Shown here piece by piece: positions 8,088 to 17,186 of a stretch of 46,409 nucleotides of DNA (the stretch's first letter is position 1; the number at the start of each line of letters is the position of its first letter). The DNA comes from Deltaproteobacteria bacterium (lineage in GTDB: Bacteria > Myxococcota > Kuafuiibacteriia > Kuafuiibacteriales > Kuafuiibacteriaceae). The stretch lies in NCBI GenBank assembly GCA_011526105.1, contig WYAZ01000050.1, positions 1 through 46,409 on the forward strand, in the 5' to 3' direction. A program made the translations under genes and the position numbers. The notes under the pieces were generated by a model. The model saw nothing but the letters and a program-made list of their open reading frames with translations. It was not told the DNA's origin and did no database searches.

Positions 8088-10618
8088 GAGCCGCGCTGCT
8101 GCTCGTGCTCGGCGTGGTCCTGTTTCCTGGGACCGCCCTTGCGGACGAGTTCTTCAAGTTGTCTCCCGGTCCACTCTCGAAGGCGCACGAGGAGTTCGAC
8201 AACCACGACAACTGCACGAAGTGCCACGAACTCGGCGCCGGCGTGACCAACTTCCTCTGCCTGGACTGCCATCAACATCGCCCGCTGCGCGACGCAATCA
8301 AGGCGGGCAAGGGGCTGCACGCTCGGTTCAAAGACCAGTGTCGAACGTGCCACACGGATCACAAAGGCCGCGAGCACCTCATCGTGGACTGGAGCGGCGT
8401 CGGGGGCCGCCGCGACTTCGATCACGAGAAGACCGGCTTCTCATTGGTGGGGGTCCACGGAGAGCTCACCTGCACGGCCTGTCACAAGAAGAAGCTCAAG
8501 TCGGGCGTGACCTCGTACGCGAGCGTAGCCATCACCTGCGACGGCTGCCACAAGAACCCCCACCAGTTCACCAGCGCCGATCTGCGGAAGAACTGCGAGA
8601 GCTGCCACGGCAAGGGCGGGAAGACGAAGAAGCTCGAGCCTAAAGATCTACCCTTTGACCACGGGGAGCGGACCAAGTTCGCCCTCACCGGTCGGCACGG
8701 CAAGGCCGAGTGCGTCGACTGCCACAGGAACGCCGACATGGGCGTACCCGACCGCCCGCGGGTCTGCGCGAGCTGCCACAAGAGCCCGCACGGAAACGCC
8801 TTCGTCGCGAAAAACTGCGAGAAGTGCCACGGACCCGAGGTGGTCTTCGCCCGGGCGAACTTCGATCACGGCACCACCGGATTCCCGCTGCGCTCGAAGC
8901 ACGCCACGAAGCAGTGCGCGAAGTGCCACAAGGCCACCGACAAGAAGCCCGCCTCGGAGTGCCTGAGCTGCCACAAGGACCCCCACCGACGGCGTTTCAG
9001 CGGACTTTCGTGCGGCAACTGCCACGGCATTGGAGGCTCGAAGCGGCCGGACAGCTTCGATCACAAGGCCCGCACCAAGTTCCTGCTCACGGCCGGCCAC
9101 GCATCCCTGGACTGCCGCAAGTGCCACCGAGGCAAGGGACCTCGCCGCTTCGAGAAGTTCGAGACGAGCGATTGCGCAAGCTGCCACGCGCACGAAAAGG
9201 CACATCAAGGGCAGTTTGAGAGCTCGGAGTGCGAACGTTGCCACAAAGAAGGCGGCAATAAGAACGTCGCGAAGTTCGACCACAACCGCGACTCGCGTTT
9301 TGCCCTCGTTGGCTTTCACGCCGAACTCGAGCAACAAGGCAAGTGCCGGAGTTGTCATCCCACCGACGCGTTTCGCACCGGCAAGCTGGCTTGCAAAGAT
9401 TGTCACCAGGACTCGCACGACGGGTCGCTCGGGGACGCCTGCGAGCGATGCCACGCCCCCACCGTCAACTTCGTCGATACCGACGAGAAATTCGATCACC
9501 TGAGAGTCACCACGTTTGCGCTCGAGGGCCGTCACGCCGAAGCGGACTGCGAGGACTGCCATCCGGAGCGGCAATACAAGACCGGCAAGACCACTTGCAT
9601 CGATTGTCACCGCGAAGATGATCCTCACGTCGGCAAGCTCGGCGAGAAGTGCGACACCTGCCACACCCCCCACAAGGGCGCGCCCAAGTTTAAGCACGAG
9701 GAGATGACCAAGTTCGTGCGGACCGGCGTGCACCTCGACACTCAGTGTCAGCGCTGCCACGTCGTGAGCTTCCCGGGCTCAAAGCCGCCGGTCGTGGGCT
9801 GGGCGAAACACGTGCCCCTCCCGGCGATGGACTTCCAGTTTCCAGCGCCGGGGAGTGAATGCCGGGACTGCCACCACGACGTTCACGAAGGGGCCTACGG
9901 TAGCGCCTGCGAGAGCTGTCACGATCCGAGTTCGTTCCAGAATGCCAACGCCGCGGTGCACGACACCGGTTCGTTTCGGCTCCAAGGGACCCACGACCGC
10001 TTGCGCTGCGAGCGCTGCCACGAGCCGGACCGGCCGCTGACGGGCCTCGGCGCGATGTGTCAGCTCTGTCACCTGGGCGACGACATCCACAACAACTCGC
10101 TGGGTCCCAACTGCGGTCGATGCCACTCCCAGTTCGACTGGGCGCCCGCGCGCTTCAACCACACGAGCATCGGCTTTGCCTTGCGTGGGGCCCACAAGCT
10201 CGCGCGCTGTCGCGACTGCCACACCATCGGGAGCTACGCCGGAACACCGACCGACTGCTATGCGTGCCACCAAGGCGACTACCTCGCGGCAACGCGTCCG
10301 AGTCACCCGATGCTGGGCTTCGGCACCGACTGCGCGACCTGCCACAACAGCACGACCTTCCGCGGCGCGAAGTATCAGCACCTGCGGTTCGCGCTGCGAG
10401 GGGCGCACCAGGCCCTCTTTTGCGAGAGCTGCCATCCGGGCAGCCAGTACGAGCAGGCCTTCGGTGGACGGGTAGTGGCGTTCGAGTGTTTTGCTTGTCA
10501 TGGGGCCGGTGGCCCGGTCACGGACTGGCCGCAGAGCCACGAGCGCGACGGCTACCCCACGAGCTGCGAGCTGTGCCATATCGAGGCGGCGTGGGTGCCA
10601 GCGCGCCGTCCCCGATGA
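8084..10618 (+). CDS. 33-heme c-type multiheme cytochrome
   Basis: The 844-aa product begins with a Sec signal peptide (MRAALLLVLGVVLFPGTALA, then D), so it is exported. I count 33 CxxCH heme-c motifs, about one per 25 residues of mature protein. At least ten copies of a unit are visible: FDH, then FxLxGxH, then CxxCH, as in FDHGERTKF...GRHG...CVDCH. The extra His residues are likely distal heme ligands. The chosen ATG overlaps the preceding stop; the longer open frame lacks a signal peptide. Such proteins act as molecular wires across the periplasm or outside the cell. In this operon it would link the inner-membrane oxidoreductase to the barrel proteins and the second cytochrome. Function as a multiheme cytochrome is secure; the electron donor and acceptor are inferred. 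Confidence 0.93.
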   Translation: MRAALLLVLGVVLFPGTALADEFFKLSPGPLSKAHEEFDNHDNCTKCHELGAGVTNFLCLDCHQHRPLRDAIKAGKGLHARFKDQCRTCHTDHKGREHLIVDWSGVGGRRDFDHEKTGFSLVGVHGELTCTACHKKKLKSGVTSYASVAITCDGCHKNPHQFTSADLRKNCESCHGKGGKTKKLEPKDLPFDHGERTKFALTGRHGKAECVDCHRNADMGVPDRPRVCASCHKSPHGNAFVAKNCEKCHGPEVVFARANFDHGTTGFPLRSKHATKQCAKCHKATDKKPASECLSCHKDPHRRRFSGLSCGNCHGIGGSKRPDSFDHKARTKFLLTAGHASLDCRKCHRGKGPRRFEKFETSDCASCHAHEKAHQGQFESSECERCHKEGGNKNVAKFDHNRDSRFALVGFHAELEQQGKCRSCHPTDAFRTGKLACKDCHQDSHDGSLGDACERCHAPTVNFVDTDEKFDHLRVTTFALEGRHAEADCEDCHPERQYKTGKTTCIDCHREDDPHVGKLGEKCDTCHTPHKGAPKFKHEEMTKFVRTGVHLDTQCQRCHVVSFPGSKPPVVGWAKHVPLPAMDFQFPAPGSECRDCHHDVHEGAYGSACESCHDPSSFQNANAAVHDTGSFRLQGTHDRLRCERCHEPDRPLTGLGAMCQLCHLGDDIHNNSLGPNCGRCHSQFDWAPARFNHTSIGFALRGAHKLARCRDCHTIGSYAGTPTDCYACHQGDYLAATRPSHPMLGFGTDCATCHNSTTFRGAKYQHLRFALRGAHQALFCESCHPGSQYEQAFGGRVVAFECFACHGAGGPVTDWPQSHERDGYPTSCELCHIEAAWVPARRPR

Positions 10619-10675
10619 GTCAAAAAGACACGCACGGGGGCTGCACTGCGGCACACTCGATGGAATGATGGCCAC

Positions 10676-11659
10676 GTGACGCTCTCGGCCGTGCTCTTCG
10701 CCTCACTCGTGGCGAGCACGGTGGTCGGCGCCGAGGGTCCCGTCGCGAAGAAGGACCCGGTGCCGGTGCGCGCGATCGTCCTCGAGTGGGAGGCGGAGTC
10801 CGGACGCGCGGTGATCGAACATCTCCGCGCAGAGATCCCCGAGATGAAGACGGAGACCTCGAGCCGAAGCCTGGAGGCGGCCGAGATCCTCGAGCGGCGC
10901 AGCGGACGCGAGGCGGTGATCCTGCTCGACCTCGCGGCGGCTCGCATCACGGCGGTGCGCCCCGACCAACAGACGGTGATCACACGCGTGTTCGCCCCGA
11001 ACACCGGCTTCGATGCGCCGTACTCTTTCGCGGTCGCCACCCTCGAGCTCATCGACATCGCCGCCGAACGCAGACCGGCGCCACCGCCCCCGCCGCCGCC
11101 CGTTCCCGCCTCGTGGGCGCTCGGTCTTCTCGCCGGGCCAGCCTTCGTCGCGGGCTTCGGCTCGGACCCAAGCCTCATCCAGCTCGGTCTCGGTGCGGAC
11201 CTCGTCTTTCGCAGCGCGGGTCGTGCTGCGTGGTGGGCGGTCGGTCCACGCGCACGCCTCCTCGGACGGACCTCGAAGGAGCTCACCATCGGCTCGGAGC
11301 GCTTCGCTTTGAGCTACGGGCGTCAGGACTTCGCGCTGCGCGGCGCGGCAGGGCTGAGTTTTGGGGCGGTCGATCTCGGACTGAGTGTGAGCGGAGGCTT
11401 CTCGCTCGCGGACTCGGAGATCGGTGCCCCCGGGCAAGCGGCAGGCGAATCGACGAACACGACCCTTGGGTTTTTCGGGCCGGGTCTCGAGGCTCGGGCG
11501 GAACTGGGGGCCGGGTTCGGGCTATCCCTTGCCGTCGATCTGCCCCTGACCTTCGAGCCGGTCCAGTATCTGGTGCGGGACGAGGTGGTGCTGGAAGATG
11601 GGCGGGTTCGTACGGTCGTCTCCCTCCTCCTGGGCTGGCGGTCGGGCGTCGGAGACTGA
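10676..11659 (+). CDS. exported protein with Pro-rich linker and C-terminal outer-membrane beta-barrel
   Basis: The 327-aa product starts at a GTG and has a signal peptide (MTLSAVLFASLVASTVVGAE). Residues 25-130 form an alpha/beta domain. A Pro-rich linker (PAPPPPPPPVP) follows near 133-143. The C-terminal half has alternating hydrophobic strands and Gly-rich turns typical of a small outer-membrane barrel (GLGADLVFRSAG, GLSFGAVDLGLSVSGGFSL). It sits between two giant cytochrome genes on the same strand, with gaps of 57 and 53 bp. It may help position the cytochromes at the outer membrane, but no conserved family was recognised. Confidence 0.65.
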   Translation: MTLSAVLFASLVASTVVGAEGPVAKKDPVPVRAIVLEWEAESGRAVIEHLRAEIPEMKTETSSRSLEAAEILERRSGREAVILLDLAAARITAVRPDQQTVITRVFAPNTGFDAPYSFAVATLELIDIAAERRPAPPPPPPPVPASWALGLLAGPAFVAGFGSDPSLIQLGLGADLVFRSAGRAAWWAVGPRARLLGRTSKELTIGSERFALSYGRQDFALRGAAGLSFGAVDLGLSVSGGFSLADSEIGAPGQAAGESTNTTLGFFGPGLEARAELGAGFGLSLAVDLPLTFEPVQYLVRDEVVLEDGRVRTVVSLLLGWRSGVGD

Positions 11660-11712
11660 AAGCCCTGATAAACCGAAGAAGTCTTCATCATCCCCGGTGT
11701 GGGTCGCGACCA

Positions 11713-14472
11713 ATGGGAGTGATGAAGTGGGGTCACTCGTGTCGTTTGGCCCTCCTACCCCTGACCACCCTCCTGGCCTGCTCGTCCGCGTCTGAACCCA
11801 ATGAGGTCCGTCCCCCTCGACAGGCGCGGCGAGCAGTCTTTGGAGGTGCGCTCCTGTTGACCGAGAGCGCCACGCGCGCCCCGAGTCGCGCTTCGCTCTG
11901 CGACCTGCCGATCTCGCCGGCTGCGATCGAGGTGCCGGAAGCCGTCCCAGAGGCTGGCTTGGTGTGGTCCCTCGAAACCGGAGGGGGCACTCAACTCGAG
12001 ACCATCACCGACGATCGCGGCCGAGCGACGCTGGTGCTCACGAAGGAAGGGCTCCAGACCCTGCGCTTTCGCAGCGCGGACCGACAGTACGAGGGTCGAG
12101 TCCGGGTCTCGGCGCAAGCACGACGCACCACCATTCGCGGCCACCTCCTCGACGACTATCCAGACCTGGACGGAGATGCCGACACCAAGGAGGCGCTGCT
12201 CGTCGTCGACATCATTCCGGACGAACAGCAAGATGGCGTCGCGGACTTTGGGGGATGGACGCGCTACATCTTTGGCGAGACCTCGGGTCTGCTCTTCCGC
12301 CACCTCTCCAATGGTGTCACCGAGAAGGTTGTCCTCGACGCGAGCTTCGAGGAACAGGCGGTCGAGATCTTCGACGACTATGACGGGAACCTGGTCCCCG
12401 ATGAGGGCGACGTCCTGTCCGCGTTGCGCGGTGGCGCCGGTGGTCTGCCATGCCCGGGCTTCAGCCACGATACGCTGTTCACCGTCGGCTCCAAACACGA
12501 GGCCTTCCGCTGCGATCGCTGCCACAGCGCAGACAAGAACGAGGCGCCGCTCGGCTGCCAAGACTGCCACCATCCTTTGGGTCGAGGGATCGAGAAGCCC
12601 GAAACACCCGCACCAGAGGGGCACTTCGCCGCTCGCTGCGAACTCTGCCACCAGGCCGATCGTCCCTGGGCCGAGTTTCCCGGACCAGATGGCAGCAAGC
12701 ACGAGCAGTTCCCGCTGCTCGGCAAGCACCTCACACTCGACTGCTATCGCTGTCACAGCGCCGGCCGGCTCGATCCGCCCTCCAAGTGCGAAGGCTGCCA
12801 CGTAAATGACGCGGCCGTGGATCACTACAAGACGAACTGCGAGACCTGTCACTCGAGCGAGGGGTGGAAGCCGGCCACCGCGGAGCATGATCAGTTCCCG
12901 CTCTCGGGTGGTCACACCGACGTGGCCTGCGACAAGTGCCACACCCCGCCCGAGTACGCCGGGCTCGCCCCCGCCTGCGAGGGCTGCCACCTCGAGGATC
13001 GGCCGGCGAAACACGGCACAGGGGAACAGCTCGCCACCCAGCCCTGCGAGAAGTGCCACCAGATCTCGGCCTTCGCGGACTTTCAGTACCCACACAGTCA
13101 GTGGCTGCTCGAGGGCAAACACATCGAGGTGAAGTGCGAGAAGTGCCACGAAGGCGTGACCTACGAGGGCAACACCGGCACCTGCGATAGCTGCCACATG
13201 CCGCCCCTGTTCCCGGCTCACGACAACTTCGGTCCCGAGTGTGAGTCTTGCCACGCGGCGGACAGGTGGGCACCTGCGCTCCAGGGCGCCTTCGATCACG
13301 CGATCTTCCCGCTCGAGAACGCACACGCCAACGCGGCCTGCGGAAGCTGTCACGAGGACGGCGCGCTGCCCCGTCCGCCCAGCGACTGCTCGAGCTGCCA
13401 CGTGGGCGACCGACCGGCCCGGCACCTCGGTTTCTTCGAGGGCGCATGCGACAGTTGCCACACGACGGTGGACTGGGTGGACCTCGCTCAGCCCTACGAG
13501 CACACCGCTTCGTTCCCGCTGCTCGGCGTGCATGCCAACACGCGCTGTGCTTCATGCCACGTGACCAGTTACCAACTGACGAGCTCCACGTGCCTGAGCT
13601 GTCACGCCGACGACGAGCCCGCCAATCACTACGGCGCGAACTGCGAAGGCTGCCACGAGCCTACGAGCTGGAATCCCACGGGAGAACTCAATCACCACGC
13701 GGTGGATCCCAACTCATTCCCGCTCACCTTCGGCCACTCCACGGTCCTCTGCACCGCGTGTCATCAGGGCGGGTTCAACGCGATCTCGAGAGACTGCCGC
13801 TCGTGTCATCAGAACGACACACCGCTCGGACACGCGACGAACAACTGCGAGAACTGCCACTCGTCCGGGCGCTGGACTCCGGCCCTGCAGCCCACGGCGA
13901 ACGCCTTTCACCCACTGACGGGCGGCCACCGGGACCGAACCTGCACGTCCTGCCACGGTGCGTTTCAGGCGAGCGGCCAATTCGCGACTCCGTCGCCCAG
14001 CGTCGTCTGCCAGACCTGTCACCCGCTCCCGCTCGACCATCCACTGCAGGTAGGCAACAGCGCTTGCGAGACCTGCCACACGATCAGCGGCTGGGTCCCC
14101 GCGGCCGGCGGTCACGTGGGGAATCCTCCGAGCACACCTTTCCCGTACTCCACTTGGTCGGGGCGATGGTTCCCAGACGGGGTCACGAATGGTCGCCACG
14201 AGAACGCCAATCAGTGCAACAAGTGCCACGCCCAAGCCGGAAACTACGCACTCTTTAGCTGCACCACGTCCTGTCACCGAAATCAGAACAGCCTCAACAG
14301 CGAGCACAAGAACGGCGTGGATGAGGGGAACGAGGCCAAAAAGCAGTTCCACCTCTACCATTTCTCCCCCACCGCTCAGAACGTTCCTCCGAACGAAGGC
14401 GGAGCCCTCTGGCCGAGTGGCCACGTGGGCTGCGTAAATCGAAGTTGTCATCCGTCGGGCCGCAAGCCGTGA
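11713..14472 (+). CDS. lipoprotein multiheme c-type cytochrome with 25 canonical and 2 atypical heme sites
   Basis: The 919-aa product has a lipoprotein signal (LLPLTTLLACSS), so it is likely anchored in the outer membrane, perhaps facing outward. A beta-rich, heme-free region of about 230 residues comes first. It contains Asp-rich stretches (DDYPDLDGDADTK, DDYDGNLVPDEGD) like calcium-binding loops. I count 25 CxxCH sites after that, then one C-x3-CH (CTTSCH, 14260-14277) and one C-x4-CH (CVNRSCH, 14431-14451) near the end. Eight copies of a FPLxGxH...CxxCH unit resemble those of the 33-heme protein, pointing to common origin. A second ATG at 11722 is an alternative start. The stop overlaps the next gene (GTGA). 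Likely the terminal or extracellular cytochrome of the conduit. Confidence 0.9.
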   Translation: MGVMKWGHSCRLALLPLTTLLACSSASEPNEVRPPRQARRAVFGGALLLTESATRAPSRASLCDLPISPAAIEVPEAVPEAGLVWSLETGGGTQLETITDDRGRATLVLTKEGLQTLRFRSADRQYEGRVRVSAQARRTTIRGHLLDDYPDLDGDADTKEALLVVDIIPDEQQDGVADFGGWTRYIFGETSGLLFRHLSNGVTEKVVLDASFEEQAVEIFDDYDGNLVPDEGDVLSALRGGAGGLPCPGFSHDTLFTVGSKHEAFRCDRCHSADKNEAPLGCQDCHHPLGRGIEKPETPAPEGHFAARCELCHQADRPWAEFPGPDGSKHEQFPLLGKHLTLDCYRCHSAGRLDPPSKCEGCHVNDAAVDHYKTNCETCHSSEGWKPATAEHDQFPLSGGHTDVACDKCHTPPEYAGLAPACEGCHLEDRPAKHGTGEQLATQPCEKCHQISAFADFQYPHSQWLLEGKHIEVKCEKCHEGVTYEGNTGTCDSCHMPPLFPAHDNFGPECESCHAADRWAPALQGAFDHAIFPLENAHANAACGSCHEDGALPRPPSDCSSCHVGDRPARHLGFFEGACDSCHTTVDWVDLAQPYEHTASFPLLGVHANTRCASCHVTSYQLTSSTCLSCHADDEPANHYGANCEGCHEPTSWNPTGELNHHAVDPNSFPLTFGHSTVLCTACHQGGFNAISRDCRSCHQNDTPLGHATNNCENCHSSGRWTPALQPTANAFHPLTGGHRDRTCTSCHGAFQASGQFATPSPSVVCQTCHPLPLDHPLQVGNSACETCHTISGWVPAAGGHVGNPPSTPFPYSTWSGRWFPDGVTNGRHENANQCNKCHAQAGNYALFSCTTSCHRNQNSLNSEHKNGVDEGNEAKKQFHLYHFSPTAQNVPPNEGGALWPSGHVGCVNRSCHPSGRKP

Positions 14473-15773
14473 AGCCTGCACGGTTCTGGTCGCTGACGAC
14501 CATGACCATTCTGTTGCTCCCGGTGCCCATCGAGGCCCAAGAGCTCGAGGTTCTGCGCGAAGTCGTCGACGCTCGGCTGGATCTCGCGCAGCTCTATGTC
14601 ACCTCCAACACCGCGATGCGGGATCTGAGCTTCACGCAGTTCCGGCTTCAAGGAGATCTCATCCAACCACTCGGCTCGACGTGGTTTGAGCTTCATGCGG
14701 ACGGCATCGCCCAGATCCCGTGGTCGGACGTGACCTCGGGTCGTCAAGACGTCACGCGGCTCTTCGTGCAGCTCGATGGCGCCGACCGCAGGTGGTTCGC
14801 GGCCGTGGGTCGCATGATGATCGAACCGGTGAATAGCATCCGTGTCGATGGTGCTCGCGTCGGCCTCCGATTGGCCGAGGGGCTATACCTGTCGGCCTTC
14901 GGCGGCCTCGGGCCACATCCCATCCTGAACTCACTCGACACCGACTTCGTCGTCGGCGGCGCCGCGTACGACTATCGGTCGAAGCATCTGGCGCATAGCG
15001 GGGGAGCGGCGATTCAAGTCTACCGCGGGCAGCCCGACAGGCTCTTCGTGAGCGAGCGCTTCTCGTATGTGCCCAGCCGAGAGCTCGCGCTCTTCGCTTC
15101 GGTCACCGTGGACGGTATCTCCGCCGAAGGACTCGACCTCACCAACGCCTATCTCTCGACCCGGTGGTCCCCGGCGCTCGCGCTCGCGCTCACGCTCCAA
15201 GGCAGTCACACCCACGCGCTCTTGCCAAACCTCTGGTGGACGGACTGGGTCGAGCAGCAACGCCAAGAGCTGGGCTTCAGCATCGATGGCCCGCTTCCGG
15301 TCGGCAGTCGGCGATCGACGGCATCACTCACGATGGATCTCACGCTCACGCCGGGCGTCACGACCTATGTCGCGGGACGCTTCGATCATCGCCATGAGAG
15401 CAGCTCGAATGGTGGTGAGGGTCGTGGCGGTCTGAAGCTTCAGAAGGTGGGGCTCGGCTATGTCGACCTATCCGGTACCTTTCGACGCTACTTCGACACC
15501 GAGAACATCATCGGCTCGCTGCAGGGGGGATTCGACATCTTGGATGGGCTCTCGATCGATCTCGGCGGCGGACTCATGTTTCTCGACCCCTACGACCCGC
15601 TCCTACCCAAGGACGTGCTCGTCGACCTGAACGCGACCCTTTGGCTCGAGCTCGATCTGCTTCACGAGTCGCTGGAAGGCGCTCGGGTTCTCGGCCAGTA
15701 CCAGGCGTTTCTCGATGGCGAGGCGCTGCTGCAAACCGTGTTCGTCACGGTCGGCTATCGCTATCGAAGCTGA
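14469..15773 (+). CDS. outer-membrane beta-barrel protein, putative porin of the cytochrome conduit
   Basis: The 434-aa product is read from a GTG overlapping the stop of the heme lipoprotein gene. It has a signal peptide (FWSLTTMTILLLPVPIEAQ). The mature part is beta-strand-rich with many aromatic strand ends and closes with VFVTVGYRYRS, typical of barrel termini. In known porin-cytochrome systems (MtrCAB, PioAB) a barrel holds a multiheme cytochrome across the outer membrane. Gene order here fits that role, but I see no specific MtrB/PioB sequence signature. It is the last gene of the operon, 27 bp from the convergent Kelch gene. Confidence 0.72.
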   Translation: MKPARFWSLTTMTILLLPVPIEAQELEVLREVVDARLDLAQLYVTSNTAMRDLSFTQFRLQGDLIQPLGSTWFELHADGIAQIPWSDVTSGRQDVTRLFVQLDGADRRWFAAVGRMMIEPVNSIRVDGARVGLRLAEGLYLSAFGGLGPHPILNSLDTDFVVGGAAYDYRSKHLAHSGGAAIQVYRGQPDRLFVSERFSYVPSRELALFASVTVDGISAEGLDLTNAYLSTRWSPALALALTLQGSHTHALLPNLWWTDWVEQQRQELGFSIDGPLPVGSRRSTASLTMDLTLTPGVTTYVAGRFDHRHESSSNGGEGRGGLKLQKVGLGYVDLSGTFRRYFDTENIIGSLQGGFDILDGLSIDLGGGLMFLDPYDPLLPKDVLVDLNATLWLELDLLHESLEGARVLGQYQAFLDGEALLQTVFVTVGYRYRS

Positions 15774-15800
15774 GTCAAGCGCGACCGAAGGCGGCGCCGC

Positions 15801-17186
15801 TCAATCGGGCGCAGAGAGCACACCATACTCCCAGGTCTCGTCCAGCATGCCGCAATCAACGGCGGAGGGGTCGCATCCCCCGTTGAGCACGGTCTTGGCC
15901 CGGCTTGCATCGTATGCCATCGCGTGATTGCAGCGCGGACGGGGACCAAAGACCGGAACCTCCCGCCACCCGTAGGCATCGAGCTCCCAGAGATCGGCGT
16001 ACTCCGCCGGTCCTCTCCATCCACCGAACAACAAGGTCTTTCGACGGACACGATCATACACCATGCCGAACTTCGAACGCCCCGGGGGACGGTGTTCAAA
16101 CTCGAGCGCTCGCCAGCCCGCGGGCTCGAGGACCCAGGTCTCGTCCTGTTGCGGCGTGCCGGCGCCACCAAACATGAGGATCACGCCTCTGGCCTCGTCA
16201 TAGACGATCTCTTGGTTCTCGCGTGCCGCCGGGGTCGGATCGAAGATCCGGGTCCAGATTTCGCCGTCGTAGGTCCAGGTGTCCGCGAGCCTGTCCCCGC
16301 TCTCGTTCGCGCCTCCGAACAGCACGATCTCTCCTCGGTTCGGATCGAAGGCCATCGCGTGATCGAGGCGGGCGGGCGGAGAACGCGCCGGTGCTTTTTG
16401 CGCCCACCCCTCGGGTCCGAGCTCCCAGGTCTCGGCGCTGAGGGCGCTCGTGCTGGTCCGACCTCCAAACAACACGAGCCGCGCGCGCGCGGAGTCGTAC
16501 GCGAGGCCAGCGCCCACTCGGGCGCCCGTGCCCACCGGTCCCAGGCTGTTCCAGCCCACCCCATCGTACTGCCAACTCTCCGTGACAGGACCCACGGCCC
16601 CGACCATGATGACCGCCCGACGGGACTCGTCGTAGGCCATGGTGTGCTGGTGAAGCGCAGGGGTGCGGGGCTCTGTAAGCACCTCTTTCCACATCCCTTC
16701 GCGGATCCAGTCCGAGCTGAGCCGGATCCGAAAGCTGCCGGGCTCGAGGGTCTCGAGAGGACCCGTCTCATCGAGCTGCATCAACCAGCGAGGCGAGGGC
16801 AGAGAGTCTCTCGATTCGTCGGACCGCAGAGGTCGAAGCGGGATCTCTGCCAGCATCTCCGCACCGGGGGGCTGAAGATGCTCGAGGTCCGCGGAAGAGA
16901 AGCCAAGCACGAGTGAATGCGGCGATGCGCTGATCGGAGTGCTGAGGTCTCGAAGCCCCGAACCGGCACCAAGGTTAGCGAGCTCGAGCGGTCTCGACGG
17001 GTCGTGCAGCGAGAAGACTGCGATGAGATCGACATCCGGTGAGGGAATGATCGAGACAACCTCGGCCGACCCGCAAGCGACGACGGAGTACGCAAGAAGC
17101 ACCTGGATGATGGACGGGCGCAGAGGGAGCACGATAGCAGAGAACACACGCGAGGACGACACGACCGCCAGACTCCTCTCCGTCAC
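15801..17186 (-). CDS. Kelch-repeat lipoprotein
   Basis: The 461-aa product has a hydrophobic N-terminus with a lipobox-like VVACGS (Cys38). About 150 residues without a recognised domain follow. Residues 185-455 hold about six Kelch blades with repeated (H/N)AMAYD/F, VLFGG and TWELDxxGW patterns, forming a beta-propeller. The GTG start overlaps the stop of the MscS-type channel gene (GTGA at 17183-17186), so the two are co-translated. The ligand is unknown; an extracytoplasmic binding or scaffold role is likely. Confidence 0.8.
   Translation of the reverse strand: MTERSLAVVSSSRVFSAIVLPLRPSIIQVLLAYSVVACGSAEVVSIIPSPDVDLIAVFSLHDPSRPLELANLGAGSGLRDLSTPISASPHSLVLGFSSADLEHLQPPGAEMLAEIPLRPLRSDESRDSLPSPRWLMQLDETGPLETLEPGSFRIRLSSDWIREGMWKEVLTEPRTPALHQHTMAYDESRRAVIMVGAVGPVTESWQYDGVGWNSLGPVGTGARVGAGLAYDSARARLVLFGGRTSTSALSAETWELGPEGWAQKAPARSPPARLDHAMAFDPNRGEIVLFGGANESGDRLADTWTYDGEIWTRIFDPTPAARENQEIVYDEARGVILMFGGAGTPQQDETWVLEPAGWRALEFEHRPPGRSKFGMVYDRVRRKTLLFGGWRGPAEYADLWELDAYGWREVPVFGPRPRCNHAMAYDASRAKTVLNGGCDPSAVDCGMLDETWEYGVLSAPD

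Noticed and set aside
8648-9760. 370-codon minus-strand frame opposite the 33-heme cytochrome
   Set aside because: It mirrors the repeated Cys-His codons of the cytochrome; the translation is a biased Val/Ala/Leu mix without a domain.
8200-10600. regularly spaced short repeats that could be mistaken for a CRISPR array
   Set aside because: The repeats are codons for CxxCH inside one long signal-peptide-bearing frame with variable spacing.
11755-13533. 592-codon minus-strand frame opposite the lipoprotein cytochrome
   Set aside because: Same cause: antisense of regular heme-motif repeats in GC-rich DNA.
15774-15800. GCGGCGCCGC palindrome (15791-15800) as a bidirectional terminator
   Set aside because: It has no loop and no T-run; a perfect palindrome of this composition is expected by chance in GC-rich DNA.
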